The position numbers and the translations under genes were made by a program. Under the pieces are notes generated by a model. That model saw only the letters and a list, made by a program, of their open reading frames with translations. It was not told where the DNA came from and searched no databases. Source: Desulfovibrio desulfuricans (GTDB lineage Bacteria; Desulfobacterota; Desulfovibrionia; Desulfovibrionales; Desulfovibrionaceae). Taken from it: a stretch of 64,000 nucleotides of DNA. This document shows positions 29,049-39,176 of this stretch, in pieces (within the stretch, counting starts at the first letter, position 1; the number at the start of each line of letters is the position of its first letter). The stretch covers positions 38,990 through 102,989 of the forward strand of contig SUVB01000018.1 in the NCBI GenBank assembly GCA_015062205.1. Reading direction: 5' to 3'.

Positions 29049-29801
29049 ATGCAAGAATGTGCGACAAAACCCGATTGCACGCCTGTTGTGGCCCTGGTCA
29101 CGGGCGGTTCCGGGGGCATCGGCAGGGCTGTGGCGCTGGGGTTGGCCGGTGACGGGTTTGACATCTGGCTGCACTGGCGCAGCGGCCGTGCGGCCGCTGA
29201 AGCCGTGTGCGGCGAGATTGCGGCACTGGGCCGGCGTTGCATCCCGCTGCAGTTTGACGTTACGGACAAGAACGCTGTGGAGGCGGCGCTGGACCCCCTG
29301 CTGGAACAGGAAACCCCCTTTGCCCTGATCAACAATGCGGGCTTTGCCCGCGACGCCATGTTCGGCCTCATGTCCAGGGAGCAGTGGAGCGACGTGCTTG
29401 ATGTGCATCTCAACGGCTTTTTTCATGTGACGCGCAGGATCGCGCCCCTGATGCAGCGGGCACGGCGCGGACGCATTGTCACCATCGTCTCCGCGTCGGG
29501 GCAGACAGGCATGCCCGGACAGGTCAACTATTCCGCCGCCAAGGCCGGGCTTATGGGGGCCACACGCGCCCTTGCGCGGGAGTTGGGGCGGCGCAACGTG
29601 CTTGTCAATGCCGTGGCGCCGGGCTTCATCACCACCGCCATGACGGAAGGGCTGCCCCTCGGTGAATACATGAAAAACGTGCCGCTGGGCCGTCCCGGCA
29701 CGCCGGAGGAAGTGGCGGGCTGCGTGCGCTTTCTTTGTTCGGACATGGCTTCGTACGTGACGGGGCAGGTGCTTTCCGTCAACGGCGGCCTGTACATGTG
29801 A
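29049..29801 (+). CDS. 3-ketoacyl-ACP reductase (APE cluster KR, FabG/ApeQ-like)
   Basis: SDR: ALVTGGSGGIGRAVALGLAGDGFD, NNAG, YSAAKAG, SVNGGLYM C-terminus. Confidence 0.92.
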   Translation: MQECATKPDCTPVVALVTGGSGGIGRAVALGLAGDGFDIWLHWRSGRAAAEAVCGEIAALGRRCIPLQFDVTDKNAVEAALDPLLEQETPFALINNAGFARDAMFGLMSREQWSDVLDVHLNGFFHVTRRIAPLMQRARRGRIVTIVSASGQTGMPGQVNYSAAKAGLMGATRALARELGRRNVLVNAVAPGFITTAMTEGLPLGEYMKNVPLGRPGTPEEVAGCVRFLCSDMASYVTGQVLSVNGGLYM

Positions 29802-29807
29802 GGCAGT

Positions 29808-31022
29808 ATGCGGCGCGTCGTCATCACCGGGGTGGGGCTGGTTTCCGTGCTGGGCGTCACGCGCGAGGCGGTGACGGACGCCCTGTATCACGGTCGGTCC
29901 GGCATTGCGGCTGATCCGGAACGGCTGGCGCACGGTTTCCGCAGCCCCCTTACCGGACGCCTCACGGGCTTTGACCCGACCGCCCGCCTTTCGCGCAAGC
30001 AGCGCAAGAGTATGCCGGACTTCGCCGTGCAGGCCTGCGCCGCGGCCCTGGACGCGCTGGAACAGGCAGGGCTTGCCCCCGAAGACATGCGCTCCGAGCG
30101 TTGCGGGCTGGTGTTCGGCAACGATTCTGCGGTGCTCCCCGTGTGGGAGCAGCGCGAGGCGCTGGAACGCGCGGGCGATACCGCCGGCATGGGCAGCGGG
30201 CATGTGTTTCGCGGCATGAATTCCACCATCAGCATGAACCTCAATGTGCTGCTGGGCAACACGGGGCCCAGCTGGACGGTAAGCGCGGCCTGCGCCAGCG
30301 GAGCCTATGCCGTGGCCCAGGCTGCGGACCAGATACGCCTGGGGCGGCTGGACAGGGTGCTGTGCGGCGCTGCGCAGGAGCTGAACTGGCAGGCCGTCTG
30401 CGCTTTTGACGGTCTGGGGGCCTTTTCCGCGCGTCTTCCCGCGGAGTCGGCCTCCCGCCCCTTCGACAGGGAGAGGGACGGGCTTGTGCCCAGCGGCGGC
30501 GCTGCCGCGCTGCTGCTGGAGGATGCGGAGACGGCCGCCGCACGCGGCGCGCGCGTTCTGGGCGAAGTGCTGGGGATCGGCTGCAGCGCCGACGGCGCCT
30601 CCCTTTCCGCGCCGGACCATTCCGGCCTTGCGCGGGCCATGCGGGCCGCCCTGCGCGATGCCGGACTTGCGGCGGGCGATATTGATCTTGTCAGCGCGCA
30701 CGCCACATCCACCCCGCTGGGCGACGCGGCGGAGGCCGCCAACCTCAAGGCCGTGTTCGGCGCTTCCTGCCCTCCGGTGACGGCGCTGAAGAGCCTCACC
30801 GGGCATGAACTGTGGATGTCGGGCGCGTCGCAGCTTGTCTATGCCGTGCTCATGGCGCGGGCGGGCTTTACGGCGGGCACGCGCAACTACGAAGGGCCGG
30901 GCCCGGACACGGAGGGCATTCCCGTGCTGAACCGCCGCATTGACCGCCCCCCCTGTACGGTGCTGAACAATGCCGCCGGATTCGGCGGGGCCAACGCCTG
31001 TATTGTGCTGAGGCTCGGCTGA
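29808..31022 (+). CDS. Beta-ketoacyl-ACP synthase (APE cluster)
   Basis: 404 aa; active Cys in SAACASGAYA, His in SAHATSTPLGD and SLTGHELWMSGA. Confidence 0.92.
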   Translation: MRRVVITGVGLVSVLGVTREAVTDALYHGRSGIAADPERLAHGFRSPLTGRLTGFDPTARLSRKQRKSMPDFAVQACAAALDALEQAGLAPEDMRSERCGLVFGNDSAVLPVWEQREALERAGDTAGMGSGHVFRGMNSTISMNLNVLLGNTGPSWTVSAACASGAYAVAQAADQIRLGRLDRVLCGAAQELNWQAVCAFDGLGAFSARLPAESASRPFDRERDGLVPSGGAAALLLEDAETAAARGARVLGEVLGIGCSADGASLSAPDHSGLARAMRAALRDAGLAAGDIDLVSAHATSTPLGDAAEAANLKAVFGASCPPVTALKSLTGHELWMSGASQLVYAVLMARAGFTAGTRNYEGPGPDTEGIPVLNRRIDRPPCTVLNNAAGFGGANACIVLRLG

Positions 31023-32491
31023 TGCGCTGCGTGGTCACGGGCAGCGGCGTCGCCGGTCTGGCGGCCGCGCTGCTGCTGGCACGGCAGGGGCACGACGTGA
31101 CAGTGGTGGAGGCCTGCAGGCATGCGGCCCCGCTGTTGCGCGGCTTTACCCGCGAAGGCCTGCATTTTGACACGGGCTTCCACTGCGGGGGCGGCCTGCA
31201 CCCGGGCGGCGCGTTGCGGCGCTGGTTGCGGGCGCTGGGGGTGGAAGCGGACCTGCAGGATATTTCCACGACGCACAGCGCTGTGTTCTGTTTCGCGGAC
31301 GGCAGCGAATATCGCCTGCCCTCCGGCGTGCAGGCCGTCACGGACGCGGCGGAACGGCAGTTCCCCGGCACGGGCCACGGCATGAACGCGTTTCTGCGCC
31401 GGGCCGAAGCCGAGCTTTCCTCTTCCCCGTACCTGAATCCGACCGTGCGCGATGCCCCCGGAGGCGCGCTGCAGGACGGCGCAACGCTGAACGAACGCCT
31501 GGATGCGGCCGCCTTTCCCCCGCACTTGCGGGCCATGCTCGGCTCCCGTTGCCTGCTGTACGGCGTGTTTCCCTCCGAGGCCTCATGGCGGGATTTCTCG
31601 CTCGTGGCGGGGCCGTATTTCCAGTCCTGCGGCACATGGCGGGGCGGGGGCGCGGCACTGGCGGAGGCGCTGCTGCGCGCCCTGCGCGAGGCGCGCGTCG
31701 CAGTGCGGCTCGGCCGCGCCGTCACCGGCATTGAAGCCGACACGGCCACGGGCGTGCGCGGCGTGCTGCTGGGTGACGGCACGCGCATTGCCTGCGAACG
31801 CTGCTTTTTCACCGGCCATCCTGCGCAGCTTGCGCGGCTGACTCCACCGGGCCTGCTGCGCCCGGCCTACCTGCACCGCATCGACGACATGCCCGAGACC
31901 AGCCCGGCCCTGCTGCTGTTTGCCGAAACCCGCGACACCCTGCGGGACGACGAAAGCCTGTACCTTTTGCCTTCGCCGCAGGCGGCATCTTCCGATGCCG
32001 AACTCTTCCCGTCCCTCGAGGCGGAGGACCCCGGCATCTATGTGTTCTGCGACAGGCCCGCCGCTGACGGGCGGCGCGCCGTCATGGCCGTGTCGCTGCT
32101 GCACGGCGCGGGCCTGCCCGAGGGGGACCCGCAGCCGCGTCCGCGCGACTATCTCGACTGGAAACGACGCGCTGCGGAACAGGCGCGCCGCGCCGTGGAA
32201 CGGCGCGTGCCGCGCCTGCGCGGGGCGTGGCGCATCCTCGACGCGGCTACTCCCCTGACGCTGCGCCGCTGGGTATACGGCGGCACGGGCAGCCTCTACG
32301 GGGTGCGCCACCACAGGGCCGTCATGCCGCTTTTGCCGGTGACGCGGGTGCCGGGCCTCTTCCTGGCCGGGCAGAACGCGCTGCTGCCGGGAGTGCTCGG
32401 CGGCATTGTCAGCGCGGCGCTGGCCGTCGGTTTCGCCTTCGGGCACGACGCGGCGCTCAAGGAGTTCAGGGAATGCGCGGAGAACGAGTAG
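31022..32491 (+). CDS. FAD-dependent oxidoreductase, phytoene desaturase/carotenoid isomerase-like
   Basis: 489 aa; MRCVVTGSGVAGLAAALLLARQGHDVTVVEA Rossmann; C-term VRHHRAVMPLLPVTRVPGLFLAGQNALLPGVLGGIVSA. Confidence 0.82.
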   Translation: MRCVVTGSGVAGLAAALLLARQGHDVTVVEACRHAAPLLRGFTREGLHFDTGFHCGGGLHPGGALRRWLRALGVEADLQDISTTHSAVFCFADGSEYRLPSGVQAVTDAAERQFPGTGHGMNAFLRRAEAELSSSPYLNPTVRDAPGGALQDGATLNERLDAAAFPPHLRAMLGSRCLLYGVFPSEASWRDFSLVAGPYFQSCGTWRGGGAALAEALLRALREARVAVRLGRAVTGIEADTATGVRGVLLGDGTRIACERCFFTGHPAQLARLTPPGLLRPAYLHRIDDMPETSPALLLFAETRDTLRDDESLYLLPSPQAASSDAELFPSLEAEDPGIYVFCDRPAADGRRAVMAVSLLHGAGLPEGDPQPRPRDYLDWKRRAAEQARRAVERRVPRLRGAWRILDAATPLTLRRWVYGGTGSLYGVRHHRAVMPLLPVTRVPGLFLAGQNALLPGVLGGIVSAALAVGFAFGHDAALKEFRECAENE

Positions 32492-33705
32492 TCATTACGG
32501 GCATGGGCGCGGTTTCGCCCTACGGGCGGGGCGTGCCCGCCATGCTGGCGGGCGTGCGTGAAAACCGCTGCGCGCTGTCGCGCCTGCCGGAATACCGTCT
32601 GGAGGGGCTGGCCTGCCGCGTGGCGGGCCTTGTGCCGCCGTTGCAGGAAAAGATCATCCCGCGCGAACTGCGCCGCTGCATGTCGCCCATGTCCGTTTTC
32701 GCCTGTTTGGCCGCGTGGGAAGCGCTGGAACAGGCCGGACTCGGGCGTGATCCCGGCCGGCGCATGGGCGCGGCCGTCGGCTCCACCCTGGGCAGCCCCG
32801 CCATGCTGCACGACTTCTTTGCGGCCTTTCTGCGCGAGCACAGCGTGGAGAGCATGCGCAGCACGGTATTTTTCAAGGTCATGGGCCATACGGTGGCGGC
32901 CAATACGGCCCAGGCCTGCGGCTGCTCGGGGCGCGTTCTGGCCCCGGCGGCGGCCTGCGCCTCGGGGCTGGTTTCCATCTGCCTGGGCTATGAGGCCATT
33001 GCCGCCGGGCGCGAGCGCCTCATGCTCTGCGGCGGGGCGGACGAGTTCCACCTTCTGGTTCCGGCCACCTTCGACAGGCTGGGAGCGGCTTCGCATGAAG
33101 CCGATCCCGAATGCGCCTCGCGCCCCTTTGATGCGGAACGCACGGGCCTTGTCTGCGGCGAGGGGGCGGGCATACTGCTGCTGGAAAGCCTGGAAAGCGC
33201 CCTCGAACGCGGCGTCCCCATTCTGGGCGAGGTGCGCGGCGCGTCCATGACCGCATCCGCCTCCAGCATCGCCCATCCGGACGCAACGGCCATCGCCGAC
33301 TGCATGCGCGCCGCCCTGGAGGACGCGCGCGTCCGCCCCTGTGAAGTGGGCTACGTCAACGCGCACGCCACCGCCACGGAATACGGCGACATGGCGGAGG
33401 GGCAGGCCGTGGCCGCGCTGTTCGGCGCGCAGACATGCGTAAGCAGCCTCAAGGGACATCTGGGGCACACCATGGCGGCGAGCGGCGCGCTGGAGAGCAT
33501 CCTCTGTGTTGAAATGTTGCGGCAATCCGTTTACTTTCCCACGCGCGGCCTGCACACGCCCGACAAACGCTGCGGCGCATTGCGCCATCTTGTGACGCCG
33601 GTACGCGCGGGCGGCGGGCCGGCGCTCAAAAACAGCTTCGCCCTAGGCGGTTGCAACTGCGCGGTGCTTTTTGATACCTTTCAACAAAACAGTCATGACG
33701 GTTGA
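32473..33705 (+). CDS. Beta-ketoacyl-ACP synthase (APE cluster)
   Basis: Start ATG 32473 (MRGERVVITGMGAVSPYG); AACASGLVS, NAHATATEYGD, SLKGHLGHTMAASG catalytic motifs. Confidence 0.9.
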   Translation: MRGERVVITGMGAVSPYGRGVPAMLAGVRENRCALSRLPEYRLEGLACRVAGLVPPLQEKIIPRELRRCMSPMSVFACLAAWEALEQAGLGRDPGRRMGAAVGSTLGSPAMLHDFFAAFLREHSVESMRSTVFFKVMGHTVAANTAQACGCSGRVLAPAAACASGLVSICLGYEAIAAGRERLMLCGGADEFHLLVPATFDRLGAASHEADPECASRPFDAERTGLVCGEGAGILLLESLESALERGVPILGEVRGASMTASASSIAHPDATAIADCMRAALEDARVRPCEVGYVNAHATATEYGDMAEGQAVAALFGAQTCVSSLKGHLGHTMAASGALESILCVEMLRQSVYFPTRGLHTPDKRCGALRHLVTPVRAGGGPALKNSFALGGCNCAVLFDTFQQNSHDG

Positions 33706-33977
33706 ACATGAACAACAGCGAGATAGCGGAAAAAGTCAACGCGGCCCTGTGCGAGGAATTCGAGTTGGAGCCGGAGAAACTTGTTCCTGCAGCCGACATC
33801 AGGGACGATCTCGGGCTGGACAGCCTTGATATCGTCGATATGGTCATCGTGCTGGAGAAGGCCTTTGATTTCAAACTGCAGAACAAGGAGCCGCTGGCCC
33901 GTATCAGGACGCTGGGAGACATCCATGCCTTTATCGCCGACCTGCGCGATGCGGGAACCATCCGGCGGGAAGATTAG
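33702..33977 (+). CDS. Acyl carrier protein (APE cluster)
   Basis: ~91 aa; DDLGLDSLDIVDMVIVLEKAF phosphopantetheine site. Confidence 0.92.
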   Translation: MNMNNSEIAEKVNAALCEEFELEPEKLVPAADIRDDLGLDSLDIVDMVIVLEKAFDFKLQNKEPLARIRTLGDIHAFIADLRDAGTIRRED

Positions 33978-34743
33978 CCGCGTTTTCTCCAGCGCGGCCA
34001 TCTATGCTGTCTTCATCCTGTGGACCCTCGTCCTGCTGCCCTGCATGCTGGGCCTCGCGGCGCTGCACAGAATCCGGCCCGAACGCATGGGCAGCGCCAG
34101 CCGCAGATATATCTGGCTCTACGGCCGCTCCATGCTCCGCCTGCTCCGCCCCTGGCTGCCTGTCTGCGTGCGCAACGCAGACATGGCCGTGCGTCATCCT
34201 GCGTCGATTATCGTATGCAATCACCAGTCCTTTCTGGATATTTACCTGCTGGGCGCGCAGGAGCAGACCAATGTGTGCCTGATCGCCAAGCGCTGGCCCT
34301 TCAGGCTGCTGTTCTTTTTCGCCCCCGCCATGCGCTGCGCGGGCTACATCGACGCTGAAAGCCTGCCCGCGGAAGAAGTGGAGGCCCGCTGTCTCCAACG
34401 CCTGCGGGAAGGGGTGACGCTGGTGATCTTTCCCGAGGGCCGCCGCACGCGCACGGGCGCGCTGGGCAAATTCCGGGCAGGGGCCTTTTATCTGGCCGAG
34501 CGTTCCGGCCGCCCCGTGCTGCCGCTGCTCGTGCACAACAGTTTTCAGGCCCTTCCGCCGGGCGGGAGGCTGTTCTGTCCCTGCCGCATCCGCATGGAAT
34601 TTCTGGAGCCTGTCCGGCCGCAGGATTTTGCCGACGCGCTTTTGCCGCACCGGGCCATGATGCGCCACGTGCGGCAGTTGTACGTGCAACGCCTTGCCGC
34701 CCCGGCAGGGGGTATCGCAACCACCAAGGAGGAAACGTCATGA
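33949..34743 (+). CDS. 1-acylglycerol-3-phosphate acyltransferase-like (PlsC family) protein
   Basis: NHQSFLDIYLLG (HX4D) and VIFPEGRRTRTGALGKFRAGAFYLA motifs; start ATG 33949 overlapping the ACP end. Confidence 0.85.
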   Translation: MREPSGGKISRVFSSAAIYAVFILWTLVLLPCMLGLAALHRIRPERMGSASRRYIWLYGRSMLRLLRPWLPVCVRNADMAVRHPASIIVCNHQSFLDIYLLGAQEQTNVCLIAKRWPFRLLFFFAPAMRCAGYIDAESLPAEEVEARCLQRLREGVTLVIFPEGRRTRTGALGKFRAGAFYLAERSGRPVLPLLVHNSFQALPPGGRLFCPCRIRMEFLEPVRPQDFADALLPHRAMMRHVRQLYVQRLAAPAGGIATTKEETS

Positions 34744-35156
34744 AATGCCGTCTGCTGTTGCTGTTCGTGCCGGCGCTTGTGCTGGCGCTGTGCGCCTGCC
34801 GTTCCGGCCGGCCCATAGGCGCGTTCGCCTACGATGTGCCGCAGAATACGTCCCAAAAGGCCATAACGCAGAAAATGATGCATGATTCCATCGTCAAGGG
34901 CTGCCTGGAGCGCGGCTGGCGCGTGGCGGAGCCTTCCGCCAACCTCATTGAGGCCACGGTGGTTGTGCGCGGCAAACACACGGTGGTGGTGGACATCCCT
35001 TACACGGCCGCGCATTACGACATCAAGTACAAGAGCAGCGTCAACATGGACTACAAGACCAAGGACGGGACGCCCTGCATCCACCCCAACTACAACAAGT
35101 GGGTGGGCCTTCTTGACGAGGCCATCCGGAAAAACATTCTGATCAGTGCGCTCTGA
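34740..35156 (+). CDS. Lipoprotein-like secreted protein of APE cluster
   Basis: 138 aa; lipobox-like LALCACRSG; overlaps the preceding stop (ATGA). Confidence 0.7.
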   Translation: MKCRLLLLFVPALVLALCACRSGRPIGAFAYDVPQNTSQKAITQKMMHDSIVKGCLERGWRVAEPSANLIEATVVVRGKHTVVVDIPYTAAHYDIKYKSSVNMDYKTKDGTPCIHPNYNKWVGLLDEAIRKNILISAL

Positions 35157-35583
35157 TGCCGTGAACAGCCTTGAACGACTGCTGCCGCACCGCGCGCCCA
35201 TGCTCCTGCTGGACGAACTTCTGGAGTGGTCGCCGGAAGGGGCACGGGCTGCGGCGCGCGTGCGCGAGGGCAACCCCTTTTTGCGGCCGGACGGCACGCT
35301 TGAGCGCGCGGCCTTTGCCGAAATGCTGGCCCAGTGCTTTGCCGCCGGGGCCGGGGCCTGCCTGCACCACACCGGCGGGACAGCGCCCGGCGTCGGCTAT
35401 CTGGCGGCGCTGCGCGATGTGGAACTGCTGGCCGATGCCCGCGTCGGCCAAAAGCTGGCTGTCGCGACGCGGGTGACGGCGCGCCTGGGCGGCGTCATAG
35501 CTGCGGAGGGTGACGTTCGCGCCGGAGACCTCGTGCTGGCGCGCGGCGCGTTCAAGGTGTTCATTCCCGAGGGAGGGGCGTAG
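35146..35583 (+). CDS. 3-hydroxyacyl-ACP dehydratase (ApeP/FabZ-like)
   Basis: NSLERLLPHRAPMLLLDELLEW...FAEMLAQCFAAGAGACLHH hotdog dehydratase pattern; exact start uncertain (possible GTG near 35160). Confidence 0.8.
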   Translation: MRSDAVNSLERLLPHRAPMLLLDELLEWSPEGARAAARVREGNPFLRPDGTLERAAFAEMLAQCFAAGAGACLHHTGGTAPGVGYLAALRDVELLADARVGQKLAVATRVTARLGGVIAAEGDVRAGDLVLARGAFKVFIPEGGA

Positions 35584-36288
35584 ATGCGTGTCCCGGTGTG
35601 CGTGTGCGCATTGCTGTTGCTGCCGTTTCTCTGCTGTCCTGCGGGCCGCGCCTGTGCCGCCGGGGCAGGGCAGGGGGGCGCCGGGGACGAGGCCGCAGCG
35701 CGCCTGCTGGACATGGCCGCAGCGCACGGAGCGCGTATCCGCAGCCTGAGCGCGGATTTTATGCAGGAAAAGCGCATGGACATGCTCGCCCGCCCGCTCG
35801 CCTCGCAGGGCTATTTCTGCCTGCGACGCGGCGCGGGAACAGGCGAAGGCGCTGCCGCCCCCGACAGCCTGCTCTGGGCGTACACGAAACCGCTGGCCTC
35901 CGGCTTCATCTACAGGAACGGGCAGGGCTCCCTCTGGGAAGGCTCGCCGGAAAACCGCCGCCCGGCAGGCGCGGAGGAGCGCACGCTCATTACGGCCATT
36001 CTCCGGCACATGCTGGACTGGGTGCGCATCAACCCTGCGGCCCTGCACGCGCGCTACCGCATAACGCGTCCTGCCCCGGACGCCCCCGAACTGCACCTTT
36101 TCCCCCTGCGGCAGGCCTTTTTCACCCGCCTGGAAGTGCTCTTCACGCCTGACGCCTCCAGCGTGCGCCGTCTGATCTTTGTGGAGCCCAACGGCGACAC
36201 GGTGCGCATTACATTCAGCGACACGCGCGTGAACCAGCCCCTGCCCGGACGCTGCGCCGACTACCTGCGGGATGCGGACGGCCGCTGA
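35584..36288 (+). CDS. LolA-like outer-membrane lipoprotein carrier (APE cluster)
   Basis: 234 aa; signal peptide; IRSLSADFMQEKRMDMLARPLASQGYFCLRR...LLWAYTKPLASGFIYRNGQ. Confidence 0.82.
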   Translation: MRVPVCVCALLLLPFLCCPAGRACAAGAGQGGAGDEAAARLLDMAAAHGARIRSLSADFMQEKRMDMLARPLASQGYFCLRRGAGTGEGAAAPDSLLWAYTKPLASGFIYRNGQGSLWEGSPENRRPAGAEERTLITAILRHMLDWVRINPAALHARYRITRPAPDAPELHLFPLRQAFFTRLEVLFTPDASSVRRLIFVEPNGDTVRITFSDTRVNQPLPGRCADYLRDADGR

Positions 36289-36300
36289 GTTGTACGGGGT

Positions 36301-38655
36301 ATGGGCGCTCCCTTCATCGTCAGACTGCACCGCGGCATAGCGAGGCACAGGGCGCTGTGTTTCGTCATGGCGGCCTTCTGCTGGGCGCTGGCGGCATACT
36401 CCGCCCTGCACATGCGGCCGGATACGGGCAGCCTGCCCTTTTTCCCCGACAGCGACACGCAGGCGCGGCGCATGGCCGAGGCGCTGGACATTGCCCCGGC
36501 GTCGCGCCTGCTTTTTGTGGATATTTCCACAGACCGCCCCGAGGGCAGGCATGCCCTGTCCGCCGTTGCCGACGCCGTGCTGCGCGACATGCCGGACGAT
36601 CTGGCCCGGCCTGCCGGTACGGTCATGCCCGAGCCGCAGGCCGTGATGGCGCTGCTGCCCTATTATACGGACGAGCCGACGCTGGAGCGCCTGCGGCGCG
36701 CGGCAGAAGCGCCGCGCGTGGAGCAGGCCGTGATCGCGGCCCGCGACAGGCTGGGCAATCTGCTGACCGTGGGGCCCGCACGGGATTGGCTGCGGGCCGA
36801 CCCCCTCGGCCTGCGCGGCAGCATTCTTGATCACCTGCCGTCACAGGGGAGGGCAGGCCTCCTGCCGGATCCGGCCACGGGCTATCCCTGCAGCGCCGAC
36901 GGCGCGCATCTGCTGCTGACGCTGCGGCCTCTGCATTCCCTGCACGACGTGGATCATGCCGAACGCCTCATGGAGACGCTGCACGCGGCCCTGCAACGCC
37001 ATCTCGCGCCGGACATGCGCGCCGTCGTCGTGGGCGGCCTGCGCCACAGCGCCGCCAATGCCCGCGTCATCCGGCAGGATGTGGCAGACATCGCCCTCAT
37101 TTCACTGCTGGGCTTCACGCTGGTCTATGTCCTGCTTGTGCGCTCCGCGGGGGCCGTGTGGCTGCTGCTTGTGCCCTGGTATGCGGCCGGTTTCGCGCTG
37201 GGCGTCATGTCGGCGACGCATCCCGCCCTTTCCGGGCTGGCGCTGGGCTTCGGGGCCTCGGTTCTCGGCGTGGCCGAAGACTACGCCGTGCATATGCACT
37301 TTGCCCTGCGCAGCGGCGGACCGCCCGAACGCGTCCTGCCCGTCGTCGCGCCGCCCCTGCTGCAGGGATTTCTGGTCAATGCCTCCGGCTTTGCCGTGCT
37401 GCTCCTTTCCGGCATTCCGGCCGTGCGTCAGCTGGCCTGCTTTGCCCTGCTGACGCTGGGGGCCGGCTTCGTGCTGGCCGTCACGCTGCTGCCGGCGTGT
37501 CCCTGGTTCGCAACGCCCCCCCTTCGGCAATGCCGGGAAAGCGCGCCGCCCCGCCGGCCCGTGCTGCGGCGCACGGCGGCCTGCGTCTGCCTTTTGCTGA
37601 CGGTCTGCGGCGTCCTGCTCCAAAAGGTGCAGGTGGACGTCTCGCCGCGCACGCTGGGCGCCAATGTCGCCCAATTGCAGCAGGATGCGCGACAACTGGG
37701 GAAAATCTGGGGGGCACGGGACGAACATATCCTTGTGGCGGAGGGAGCGACCACGGCGGAGGCGCTGGATGCCGCCCGGCAGGCCGTCGCCGCAATGCGG
37801 GAACAGGAACCGGACAACCGTGTGGACACGCTGACGGCCCTCTGGCCGTCCCCGGCAGAGATCCGGGAAAATACGGCGCGCTGGCAGCAGTTCGCGCGCG
37901 AACACGGGGAAGCCCTGCGGCAGGCGCTGACGACGGCGGGGGAACGGCACGGCTTTTCCCCCACGGCCTTTGAGCCCTTCCTGCGGCTGCTGCGCGCCCC
38001 GGTTGCGGACTTTGGCCCGGAACGGCTGCGCGCCGCCGGTCTGGGGGAGCTGCTCGACATCTTTGTGCATGAGGACGGCGGGGGAGGCGGGGCACGGGTG
38101 CTGCTGCGCACGGAACGCAGGGCGGACAGCGCGCAGTTCGCGCCGCAGCTGGCCGCGCATGTTCTGGCAATGGCGCCCGGCGATCTGGAAACAACGCTGC
38201 TGCGGCAATTCGCTGCGGAAAAACGTCTGGTTCCCGTCGCCTGGCTGGTCTGTGCGGCGCTGCTTTTCTGCTGGTTCCGCAACCTGCGGCAGACCCTGCT
38301 TGCATCTTTGCCCCCATTGTGTTCCATTGGCTGCATATTGGCGTGGATGGCCGCATCCGGCCATGAACTGACCCTGGCGGGCATGGCCGCCATGCCGCTG
38401 GTGCTGGGCCTTTCCGCAGACCACGGCATCCTTGTGGCGCATGATCTGGCCTGCGGCGTGAAAACGGGCGTGCAGCGGGCTGTGCTGGTCTCTTCCCTGA
38501 CCACGCTGACCGGCATGGGCCTGCTGGCCCTGGCGCAGCATCCTGCCCTGCGTGCCATGGGCGAGGTGATTTTCTGGGGGCTGCTGGTGGAAGCGCCTGC
38601 GGCCCTGTGGCTGTTGCCGCGTCTCTGCGCGCCGGTTGAGGAGGCACAGACATGA
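36301..38655 (+). CDS. MMPL/RND family transporter (APE cluster exporter)
   Basis: 784 aa; two repeated TM blocks (ISLLGFTLVYVLLVRSAGAVWLLLVPW...; GMAAMPLVLGLSADHGILVAHDL). Confidence 0.88.
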   Translation: MGAPFIVRLHRGIARHRALCFVMAAFCWALAAYSALHMRPDTGSLPFFPDSDTQARRMAEALDIAPASRLLFVDISTDRPEGRHALSAVADAVLRDMPDDLARPAGTVMPEPQAVMALLPYYTDEPTLERLRRAAEAPRVEQAVIAARDRLGNLLTVGPARDWLRADPLGLRGSILDHLPSQGRAGLLPDPATGYPCSADGAHLLLTLRPLHSLHDVDHAERLMETLHAALQRHLAPDMRAVVVGGLRHSAANARVIRQDVADIALISLLGFTLVYVLLVRSAGAVWLLLVPWYAAGFALGVMSATHPALSGLALGFGASVLGVAEDYAVHMHFALRSGGPPERVLPVVAPPLLQGFLVNASGFAVLLLSGIPAVRQLACFALLTLGAGFVLAVTLLPACPWFATPPLRQCRESAPPRRPVLRRTAACVCLLLTVCGVLLQKVQVDVSPRTLGANVAQLQQDARQLGKIWGARDEHILVAEGATTAEALDAARQAVAAMREQEPDNRVDTLTALWPSPAEIRENTARWQQFAREHGEALRQALTTAGERHGFSPTAFEPFLRLLRAPVADFGPERLRAAGLGELLDIFVHEDGGGGGARVLLRTERRADSAQFAPQLAAHVLAMAPGDLETTLLRQFAAEKRLVPVAWLVCAALLFCWFRNLRQTLLASLPPLCSIGCILAWMAASGHELTLAGMAAMPLVLGLSADHGILVAHDLACGVKTGVQRAVLVSSLTTLTGMGLLALAQHPALRAMGEVIFWGLLVEAPAALWLLPRLCAPVEEAQT

Positions 38656-39176
38656 GGCGTTGCACTTCCCTGACTGCATGCGCGTTCGCGTTCGCCGTGC
38701 TGCTGGCAGGCTGCGCCGTGCGGCCCGGCGTTGCGGAACTGCCTGCACAGAGGGCGGCTCCGCTGCTGGCGCAGTTCGGCGCGCGGGCGGGCACGGGCGG
38801 GCAGATGCTGCCCCTGCAGGGGGAACTGCAGCTGACGGCCGTCGGGGAGGGCAGGCTGACGCTGATTTTGCCGCACGGCCGCACGCTGGGCCGCTGCGTC
38901 TACGCCGCAGCGCCTGGCGGTGCGCACGCCGTAAAAATGGCCTGCATGCCCGCGCCCGGCATGGACGGACGCGCCGCGCGCCTTCTGCGCGGCGCGGGAA
39001 AGGCCATGTACCGGCTGTCCGCAGGGCTGCCTGCGGCACTGCCGCAAGGGGCGGACACGGCGGGCGAGGGCTGGACGGCGCGCTTCTCACCGGAGCAAGA
39101 CGGCCTGCACTGCGCTTATGAAGAAAAGGACGGTCTACGCATGAGCCTGCTGTTTACGGAGATTGACCGGCCATGA
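38652..39176 (+). CDS. DUF3261-like lipoprotein (APE cluster)
   Basis: 174 aa; lipobox LLAGCAVRPG; position after the MMPL gene matches APE clusters. Confidence 0.7.
   Translation: MRRCTSLTACAFAFAVLLAGCAVRPGVAELPAQRAAPLLAQFGARAGTGGQMLPLQGELQLTAVGEGRLTLILPHGRTLGRCVYAAAPGGAHAVKMACMPAPGMDGRAARLLRGAGKAMYRLSAGLPAALPQGADTAGEGWTARFSPEQDGLHCAYEEKDGLRMSLLFTEIDRP

Noticed and set aside
28791-30806. 671-aa minus-strand ORF opposite fabG-like and KS genes
   Set aside because: Antisense to clear FabG/KS genes; only its last 55 codons (small lipoprotein, 28791-28958) are plausible.
37102-39090. 662-aa minus-strand ORF opposite the MMPL gene
   Set aside because: Arg/Gln-rich antisense frame with no recognisable domain; MMPL on the + strand is convincing.
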